Source of the DNA: Caryophanales bacterium UBA6865
GTDB lineage: Bacteria > Bacillota_I > Bacilli_A > RFN20 > CAG-826
Length of the DNA: 64,000 nt
Direction of reading: 5' to 3'
NCBI GenBank assembly: GCA_002449265.1
Contig: DKCV01000028.1
Location: 1 to 64,000, forward strand
Positions 58,374 through 64,000 of the stretch are shown piece by piece. The notes beneath the pieces are model-generated. The model searched no databases, had not been told where the DNA came from, and was given only the letters and a program-made list of their open reading frames with translations. Each line of letters starts with the position of its first letter. Position 1 is the first letter of the stretch. The translations under genes and the position numbers were made by a program.

Positions 58374-60859
58374 AACCATCGACTTTTTCATTGCTATTCC
58401 GTAGTGGGCTACGTTCTTTCAAGAAAGGGTGGACCCAATTTCTTTCGATTATCATGATTGGTGCGATTGCAGTGACCCTTTTTGTTGGTTTGCTTGCGAA
58501 TGCGGAAAGCTTCGAAAACCGCGTTAATTCCGTCTATCAAGAAGGAAATCTTGCATCATTGTGGGTGACGGTTTCTAAGACAAGTGAAGAGGATAGCAAG
58601 AATATTGAATCGCTTCTTACTTCTAGTGATTCGCTAGATAAGCGACTTTATATGCCCGTTCAATTAGGAAGTCGCGATGCTTATTTAGCTGTTTATCCTT
58701 CTTCTCCAAAAGTTTCTAAGCCATATGGAAATACGTCCTCTTTCGCTTTATCTACTGACCGTTATTTTCTTCTTGATGAAGCGATGAAAAAGAGTGAATC
58801 AAGTTCTCTTTCCAATACTTATTCTATCGGGGATGAGGTTCAAATTACCTTTGATATTTCTAGTTACCACCTTTCCGACTATTCCGTTTTGCTTGAGCCT
58901 TATTTAAAAGAAGATTCCAAAAAAATATTGATGAGTAAAGAAATAACAGTTACTACCAAAGTTACCGGTTTCATGCAATATCCAGAAAATATCACTAAGA
59001 GTACTTACAATTCTTCCGTTGCTTTGATGGGGAAAGAGACGCTAAAAGATATCGTTCTTGATTTTTTCAATGAGCATATTTTGGAAGAAAAAAGAGAAGA
59101 TGTTATACATTTATTGATGTCTTATATTGGCTTAGAGACAACAGATTTCGCTAATCAATATCTTATTTCTTTAAGCGATAATTCCGTTTCAACTAATCTA
59201 AAAAAGAAAATTGAAGACTATTATGCGTCCAATAATAGCAATGGTGAACTTAAAATCGTGACAAATAGAAACGAAATGCCATTTTTTGTTACGGTTAATA
59301 ACGATGTAACGCAAGCACGCCAATTCACCTTCGTTTTCCCGTTCGTCTTCTTTTTTGTGGCCGTTTTAGTAATTTTAACAACGCTTTCAGAACATATCTT
59401 GCAAGAGCGAACACAGATTGGTGCTTTGAAAGCAATTGGTGTTAGTAAAGGCCAAATCTATTTGCTTTATTCTTCTTTAACCTTATTTTTGGTTGGGCTA
59501 GGGGTACTTATCGGTGAAATCATTGGCCCATTGCTTGTTCCACAAATTCTAGGCAATAAGTACGCGATTTTTTATTCTTTGCCCCCGCTAACTTATACTT
59601 TTCCTATTTTGTATGGCACTCTTAGCGCGGTTATTTTCCTAGCAATCAGCGTGTTTGTGACGATTCTAGTGTGTCATAAAGAAGTTTCTCTAAAGCCAGT
59701 CGATTCCTTACGACCCAAAAAGCCTAATTCCTTGAAATTCGTTTCAGGGGAAAATAGGGCAAACGTGTCTTCTCTTTCCATTAAAATGGCCTTACGCAAT
59801 ATTCGTTTAAATATCGGAAAGTCCATCATGGTTATCGCGGGGGTAATGGGCTGCACGGCTTTATTACTTTGTGGGTTTGGCATTGAAGATACGGTTTATC
59901 ATGGGATTGATAATGATTTATCTACCCTAAAAAATTCTGATATTTCCGTCACTTTTAATCGCACGATGTCTAAACATGATGTGATTAACGACTTGTCGCC
60001 AATTTCAGGAGTAGGTGCGGTAGAGCCAACATCCACCTTTAATTCATTGATCTATAAAGAAGATGGTCCTCAAATGAATAGCCACCTATATGTTGTTCCT
60101 GAGAATTCTCGTTGCTACAAAATCACTTTTGCAAAAGAAGAAGTGGCGGTTTCTAAAAAAGTGGCTCGACTAACGAAATGCGAAGTCGGCGACAAGATAT
60201 TCTTCAATTTGAATGGGCAAGTCTATTCTACAAAAGTAGGTGTGATTTACGAGGCTTTCGCATACCATGGCATTATGGTGCACGAAGATATATCCCTATT
60301 TAAGAATGTTTCATTTTCTTATTCGGGTGCTCAAATCTATTTAAAGAAAGACGCTTCCCCTAATGAGGTGAATCAAGAAATTCAAAAAAAGGATTATGTT
60401 CTAAGTAGCCAAACGACAGAAGAATGGAACCATTATATTAACGATGTCATGGGCGGAGTCATTACGATGACTAACGCCGTAAAAGTGTTCGCTATACTTT
60501 TGGCTTTAGTTGTTTTGTATAACTTGTCCTTGATGAACTTCCGAGAACGGAGTCGCGATATCGCTACGCTGAAAGTGCTTGGATTTAAACGAAAAGAAAT
60601 CGCTTTATCCCTTCTTTTTGAGACCATGTCACTCACTTTAATTGGTGCAATTATTGGGGTTTTGCTAGGATATCCGTTCTTGTATTTAGTGATGGGGACT
60701 AACACGGTTGACCTTGTTGAATATCTCTATTTCATTAAACCCGTGTCGTTTGTTTTTGCTTTTGGTCTTTCTCTTCTTACGGCTTTCTTCGTCAATTTTA
60801 TTTTCTCTATGAAAACAAAGAAAATCAAAATGGTGGAGTCGCTTAAAAGCGTGGAATAA
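58370..60859 (+). CDS. FtsX-type ABC permease with two FtsX domains
   Basis: The 829-residue membrane protein has one N-terminal helix (about 20-45), a large extracellular segment (about 50-310), an FtsX core (about 315-450), a second helix plus extracellular part (about 480-690) and a second FtsX core (about 700-815). The start is GTG at 58370, 8 bases after AGAGGAG. With the preceding ATPase it forms a MacB-like system, as used for peptide export, antimicrobial-peptide resistance or lipoprotein handling. The substrate is unknown. Confidence 0.88.
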   Translation: MKPSTFSLLFRSGLRSFKKGWTQFLSIIMIGAIAVTLFVGLLANAESFENRVNSVYQEGNLASLWVTVSKTSEEDSKNIESLLTSSDSLDKRLYMPVQLGSRDAYLAVYPSSPKVSKPYGNTSSFALSTDRYFLLDEAMKKSESSSLSNTYSIGDEVQITFDISSYHLSDYSVLLEPYLKEDSKKILMSKEITVTTKVTGFMQYPENITKSTYNSSVALMGKETLKDIVLDFFNEHILEEKREDVIHLLMSYIGLETTDFANQYLISLSDNSVSTNLKKKIEDYYASNNSNGELKIVTNRNEMPFFVTVNNDVTQARQFTFVFPFVFFFVAVLVILTTLSEHILQERTQIGALKAIGVSKGQIYLLYSSLTLFLVGLGVLIGEIIGPLLVPQILGNKYAIFYSLPPLTYTFPILYGTLSAVIFLAISVFVTILVCHKEVSLKPVDSLRPKKPNSLKFVSGENRANVSSLSIKMALRNIRLNIGKSIMVIAGVMGCTALLLCGFGIEDTVYHGIDNDLSTLKNSDISVTFNRTMSKHDVINDLSPISGVGAVEPTSTFNSLIYKEDGPQMNSHLYVVPENSRCYKITFAKEEVAVSKKVARLTKCEVGDKIFFNLNGQVYSTKVGVIYEAFAYHGIMVHEDISLFKNVSFSYSGAQIYLKKDASPNEVNQEIQKKDYVLSSQTTEEWNHYINDVMGGVITMTNAVKVFAILLALVVLYNLSLMNFRERSRDIATLKVLGFKRKEIALSLLFETMSLTLIGAIIGVLLGYPFLYLVMGTNTVDLVEYLYFIKPVSFVFAFGLSLLTAFFVNFIFSMKTKKIKMVESLKSVE

Positions 60860-60883
60860 AAAAGCCGCAGCGTTACCTGCGGC
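60857..60883 (-). terminator. Terminator between the ABC permease gene and apt
   Basis: GCCGCAG (60864-60870), loop CGTTAC, CTGCGGC (60877-60883). The A run at 60857-60863 gives the T tract for apt on the minus strand. Confidence 0.85.
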
Positions 60884-60899
60884 AAGAATTCTCTTTCGC

Positions 60900-61421
60900 T
60901 TAATGAGAATCACTAAGGGTTAATAAGCTACGGCAAGGAACTAAGGCGTGATCTTCTCCGTGTAGTTCTTCTAATCGGATAACTGTGATCGCTCCGACTG
61001 GTTCGCCGCCCGCAGACTTAACAAGTTTCGTTAAGGCAGCGAAGGTTCCACCTGTAGCAAGCAAATCATCGACGAGAAGCACGCGGTCGCCCTCTTTGAA
61101 GGAACTAGCAGGCACTTCCATTGTGGCGGTGCCGTATTCTAATTGATAGCTAACTTTCACCGTGATTCCAGGGAGCTTACCAGCTTTTCTGGCCATAACA
61201 AAGCCAATCCCCATCTTATAGGCCAAAGCCGCTCCGAATAAGAAACCGCGTGATTCAGCACCAACAATGACAGTTGGATGAAATTCGTTTGCAAGTTTTT
61301 CTAATTCGTCAATGCAGTAATGAAAGGCGGTTGGGTTTTTTAATAGTGGCGATATGTCTTTGAAAGAGATGCCTTTCTTTGGGAAGTCTGGCGTAACGCC
61401 GATGAATTTTTCTAAGTCCAT
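60900..61421 (-). CDS. apt: Adenine phosphoribosyltransferase
   Basis: Apt makes AMP from adenine and PRPP. The 173-residue protein has PDFPKKGISFKDISPLL at the N-terminus, GAESRGFLFG near 54 and the PRPP loop VLLVDDLLATGGT near 112. The gene follows hpt on the same strand. A long-loop hairpin (ACCACCAT/ATGGTGGT, 61486-61493 with 61545-61552, T tract on the minus strand) separates them. Confidence 0.96.
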   Translation of the reverse strand: MDLEKFIGVTPDFPKKGISFKDISPLLKNPTAFHYCIDELEKLANEFHPTVIVGAESRGFLFGAALAYKMGIGFVMARKAGKLPGITVKVSYQLEYGTATMEVPASSFKEGDRVLLVDDLLATGGTFAALTKLVKSAGGEPVGAITVIRLEELHGEDHALVPCRSLLTLSDSH

Positions 61422-61479
61422 TCTGATTTACCTCGATTGTTTTCTCCCGAAAACACGGAAACAATACCATACGCCTAAG

Positions 61480-61552
61480 TAAAAAACCACCATCGATTTT
61501 ATCTAAATATCGCTGACGAATTTTTTAGTGAAATCCTAGTTAGAATGGTGGT
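61480..61552 (-). terminator. Possible terminator between hpt and apt
   Basis: On the minus strand ACCACCAT (61545-61552) can pair with ATGGTGGT (61486-61493), followed by TTTTTT. The loop is 51 bases, which weakens the call. Confidence 0.45.
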
Positions 61553-61591
61553 AATATTTACAAAATATATTAATAATTATTGTTGCTATTT

Positions 61592-62161
61592 TTATTGGTT
61601 TTTGTCTTTAGCGAGGATAGCGTTTAGACGGTCTAAATCGTTTTTGTCTGGAGTATAAACGTAAGTAGTGTTTCTTTCTAATTCGTCGTAATCTAAGCCA
61701 AATCCAATCAAGAACTTATTTTCGGTCAAGGTTTTTCCAACATAATCGACTTTTGCTGGAACTGTGCGGCAATTAATTTTGTCGAATAAAGAGCAAAGAA
61801 GAATTCTTTTCGGCTTGAAATTGGTTCGGAGGTAATTTTCTAGCGCCTGCATGGTTAAACCTGTATCAACGACATCTTCAACGATAACGATTGTTCTTCC
61901 ATCCGGATTGGACTCAAGCATGTGTTTGAAATTCACTTGCCCAGTAGTTTTAGTTCCTTGATAGCTTGATAGTTGTACATAATCGGTAAGAATCGGGAGA
62001 GAGACATGCTTAATTAGTTCGGCCATAAAATTAAGCGCGCCCTTCATAACACAAATGAATAGTGGCGTTTTTTCATCGTTTGCTAGATCGTGGGTCAATG
62101 TTTCTCCCAAACGTTTTGCGATGGCGTCGATTTCCTCAAAAGATAAGACGAGTTCTTCCAT
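61592..62161 (-). CDS. hpt: Hypoxanthine phosphoribosyltransferase
   Basis: Hpt makes IMP or GMP from hypoxanthine or guanine and PRPP. The 189-residue protein has VMKGALNFMAEL near 38, the flexible loop SSYQGTK near 67 and the PRPP motif IVIVEDVVDTGLT near 96. It is divergent from prs, which makes the PRPP it consumes. Confidence 0.95.
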   Translation of the reverse strand: MEELVLSFEEIDAIAKRLGETLTHDLANDEKTPLFICVMKGALNFMAELIKHVSLPILTDYVQLSSYQGTKTTGQVNFKHMLESNPDGRTIVIVEDVVDTGLTMQALENYLRTNFKPKRILLCSLFDKINCRTVPAKVDYVGKTLTENKFLIGFGLDYDELERNTTYVYTPDKNDLDRLNAILAKDKNQ

Positions 62162-62307
62162 TTAATTGCTCCAAAATTTATGTATTAAAATACTATAAAC
62201 GCTTTTTCGTTCACAAAAATAGAGCAAATAGAAAAAATAAAAAAGAAAGCGCTATGAATTTCAAATGAAACGAAAATACGTCATACTAATATAGTTTGGA
62301 GATTAGT

Positions 62308-63234
62308 ATGGACACGGAAAGAAATCGCCTCTTCTTCCTTCATAGCGACAGTTTTCTCGCAAGTGAAGTCTCACGACTTACACAATTACCTCTTTCTAAC
62401 TGCAAAGTTTCCCATTTTGCGGATGGGGAAGTCTTCGCAAAACCACTTTGTGAAGTAAAAGACAAAGTCTGCTTTGTCATTCAAAGTACGTCACGGCCTG
62501 CCAATGATCGCTTGATGGAATTATTGGTCTTTATTGATGCTTTAAGAAACGGTGGCGCTAAGGACGTTCATCTCCTTGTTCCATATTATGGATACGCGCG
62601 TCAAGAACGTATGATCGCGGATAACGATCCTGTTTCTGCTCGCTTAGTGGCGCATTTGATTGAAGCAAGCGGAGCTAGCTCAATTGCTTTTACGGATATT
62701 CATAGTACGAAAATCCTTTCTTTCTTTTCTAAAATTAAGGCTACGAACTTGCCATGTGCTCCATTATTTGGCGCTCATTTTAAAGACCACGCCGAAAAAT
62801 GTGGATTCGCTAATGAAAATGTGGTCATTGTCTCGCCAGACCATGGCGGCGTAAAAAGAGCTGAGGCTTTTTTAACGTATTTCCCAGGCGCCTCTTTAGC
62901 GGTCGCTGACAAACATCGTCCTAGACCTAATCGTGCGGAAATCCTTGGGCTACAAGGCGATGTTAGAAACAAACTCTGTATTGTTATCGATGATATGATC
63001 GATACCGCTGGAACCGTTGTGGCGGTAAGCAAACTTCTTTATGAAGAAGGTGCGAAAGCCGTTTTTGTTGGGGCAAGCCACGGCATCTTCTCGGGGAATG
63101 CCGTTCCTAATCTATTAAATGCCGGTGTGAAAGAAATCGTTGTGACCGATTCGATTGAAAATAAGATTGATGGAGTGACCATGATTACTTTAGCGCCTTT
63201 ATTAGCTTCTTATATGGAAGGGTTAAGCGAGTAA
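62308..63234 (+). CDS. prs: Ribose-phosphate pyrophosphokinase (PRPP synthetase)
   Basis: Prs makes PRPP from ribose-5-phosphate and ATP. The 308-residue protein shows FADGEVF near 36, VPYYGYARQERMI near 95-107, the HS-type DIHS near 136 and the PRPP-binding VIDDMIDTAGT near 225. The ATG at 62308 (TTGGAGATT upstream) is preferred over a TTG four codons earlier. Its product serves the divergent hpt and apt genes. Confidence 0.95.
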   Translation: MDTERNRLFFLHSDSFLASEVSRLTQLPLSNCKVSHFADGEVFAKPLCEVKDKVCFVIQSTSRPANDRLMELLVFIDALRNGGAKDVHLLVPYYGYARQERMIADNDPVSARLVAHLIEASGASSIAFTDIHSTKILSFFSKIKATNLPCAPLFGAHFKDHAEKCGFANENVVIVSPDHGGVKRAEAFLTYFPGASLAVADKHRPRPNRAEILGLQGDVRNKLCIVIDDMIDTAGTVVAVSKLLYEEGAKAVFVGASHGIFSGNAVPNLLNAGVKEIVVTDSIENKIDGVTMITLAPLLASYMEGLSE

Positions 63235-63258
63235 TACCCGTTTCAGCAATAATAATGT

Positions 63259-63873
63259 ATGGATGAATTAGAGAGAATGCTAGCGGGGAAAATCTATGAC
63301 CCAAGTGATGAAAAACTTCTCTCTTTTCGTGAGCGAGCACACCATCTTTGCGCCGAATTTAACACTCTAGCGGAAGGCGATAAAAAACGAGAGACCATCT
63401 TAGAAGAGCTTCTCGCTCATCGTTATGAAAATCTAATGCTAGTAGGCCCAATTTATTTTGATTATGGGCGTTTTACGAGTTTTGGCAAAAACTGTTTTGC
63501 CAATTTCAATTTCATGGTTTTAGATTGTGCGCCTGTCACTATCGGAGATAATGTTTTCTTTGGTCCGAATGTGACGATTGTGACCCCCGTACATCCACTA
63601 TTAGAAGAAGAACGGAATATTTATAAGAACGAAAAAGGGATTATGACGGACAAAGAATTCGCTAAGCCAATCGCGATTGGACCGAACTGTTGGATTGCTA
63701 GTAACGTAACGATTATTGGTGGCGTAACCATCGGGGAAGGCTCCACGATTGGAGCAGGGAGCGTGGTGACTAAAGACCTTCCTCCTCATTCCTTAGCAAT
63801 GGGCAATCCCTGCCACGTGATTCGAAAAATCACAAAGGAAGATTCTATTTATCTAAAGAAGAATCTATTCTAG
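63259..63873 (+). CDS. Maltose/galactoside-type O-acetyltransferase
   Basis: The 204-residue left-handed beta-helix enzyme transfers acetyl from acetyl-CoA to a sugar hydroxyl. It has the MAC-type N-terminal helical region (ERMLAGKIYDPSD), YFDYGRFTSFGKNCFANFN cut here as YFDYG and NCFANFN, a catalytic His in TPVHP near 115 and hexapeptide repeats ending in GNPCHVIRKI. The start lacks a clear ribosome binding site; it lies 24 bases after prs. Confidence 0.9.
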   Translation: MDELERMLAGKIYDPSDEKLLSFRERAHHLCAEFNTLAEGDKKRETILEELLAHRYENLMLVGPIYFDYGRFTSFGKNCFANFNFMVLDCAPVTIGDNVFFGPNVTIVTPVHPLLEEERNIYKNEKGIMTDKEFAKPIAIGPNCWIASNVTIIGGVTIGEGSTIGAGSVVTKDLPPHSLAMGNPCHVIRKITKEDSIYLKKNLF

Positions 63874-63900
63874 GTTTTTAAAAATAACCACACATTCTAT

Positions 63901-63930
63901 TTGAGAAAGGAATGCCGGTTATCTTATCAT
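63901..63930 (+). promoter_or_regulatory. Promoter of pyrG
   Basis: TTGAGA (63901-63906), 18-base spacer, TATCAT (63925-63930), 27 bases before the ATG. In some Bacillota pyrG is controlled at its first transcribed bases; this cannot be judged here. Confidence 0.45.
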
Positions 63931-63957
63931 AAAGGACGAAATTTTGAGGTAATGATT

Positions 63958-64000
63958 ATGGGAAGCAAGTATGTCTTTGTTACAGGTGGTGTCGTTTCGA
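63958..64000 (+). CDS. pyrG: CTP synthase, N-terminal fragment (cut by window end)
   Basis: Only 14 codons are present, reading MGSKYVFVTGGVVS, the almost invariant start of CTP synthase (the glycine-rich loop of the synthetase domain). TTGAGGT precedes the ATG at a normal distance. The enzyme aminates UTP to CTP using glutamine. Confidence 0.9.
   Translation, partial: MGSKYVFVTGGVVS

Noticed and set aside
1..64000. TGA read as tryptophan (Mollicutes code)
   Set aside because: TGA ends ylxQ, ribF, the lipoprotein gene and others at natural positions, and tryptophans are encoded by TGG throughout.

Overview
The window comes from an AT-rich, low-GC Gram-positive-type genome. Gene order and content (rimP-nusA-ylxR-ylxQ-infB-rbfA, cdaA, typA, tRNAs with encoded CCA, AGGAGG-type ribosome binding sites, lipoboxes, CcpA-type operators) fit Bacillota, probably an uncultured host-associated Bacilli/Erysipelotrichia/RF39-like lineage. 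The lineage is an inference. TGA is used as a stop (ylxQ, ribF, lipoprotein gene), so the standard bacterial code applies. No phage, transposase, CRISPR array or rRNA was seen. LAYOUT. 0-3 kb: a Mn2+-type yybP-ykoY riboswitch in front of a P2A cation ATPase. 3.1-3.7 kb: tRNA-Thr, tRNA-Val and tRNA-Gly, each with its own promoter and terminator. 3.8-7.5 kb: a DUF2188 protein, diadenylate cyclase CdaA, purine nucleoside phosphorylase and two membrane proteins of unknown role. 7.5-9.6 kb: tRNA-Gly on the minus strand, glutamyl-tRNA synthetase and tRNA-Glu. 10-12.5 kb: a surface lipoprotein and a DegV protein. 12.6-25.6 kb: the rimP-nusA-ylxR-ylxQ-infB-rbfA operon, then a patch of damaged genes (a frameshifted ferredoxin-type aldo/keto reductase and a multiply broken hypothetical gene), a TtcA-like tRNA thiolase with an extra domain, truB-ribF, a TetR regulator, typA and rpsO. 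25.6-31 kb: a three-gene SMC-type operon of the Wadjet/MksBEF kind (jetA-jetB-jetC) with no jetD nuclease gene beside it. 31-41 kb: an iron alcohol dehydrogenase, a large double-anchored GH3 glycosidase with reversed domain order and a CcpA-type site in its promoter, and an iron/phosphonate-type ABC importer operon ending in a metallo-beta-lactamase-fold gene. 41-56 kb: a hexuronate island. 56-61 kb: an AraC-type regulator and a MacB/FtsX-type ABC system. 60.9-64 kb: apt, hpt, prs, a sugar acetyltransferase and the start of pyrG. HOW THE GENES WORK TOGETHER. The hexuronate island encodes a complete route: glucuronide uptake (GPH-type MFS), release of glucuronate (GH2), UxaC, UxuB, UxuA, KdgK and Eda, giving pyruvate and glyceraldehyde-3-phosphate. 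It appears to be split between two regulators. The eda-kdgK promoter carries a TTGTATACAA palindrome fitting the linked GntR/FCD regulator. The uid and uxu promoters, and the AraC gene itself, carry pairs of TGCAAT boxes exactly 22 nt apart, placed at the -35 element. Inside this island lies a nitroreductase-esterase pair and a YjjI/YjjW glycyl-radical enzyme pair of unknown function, preceded by a CcpA-like palindrome. MOST INTERESTING POINTS: the JetABC operon without JetD, the AraC box architecture, the YjjI/YjjW pair, the TtcA fusion, the riboswitch with its Shine-Dalgarno-masking alternative stem, the rimP-nusA leader attenuator, and the cluster of broken genes inside a normally conserved translation locus.
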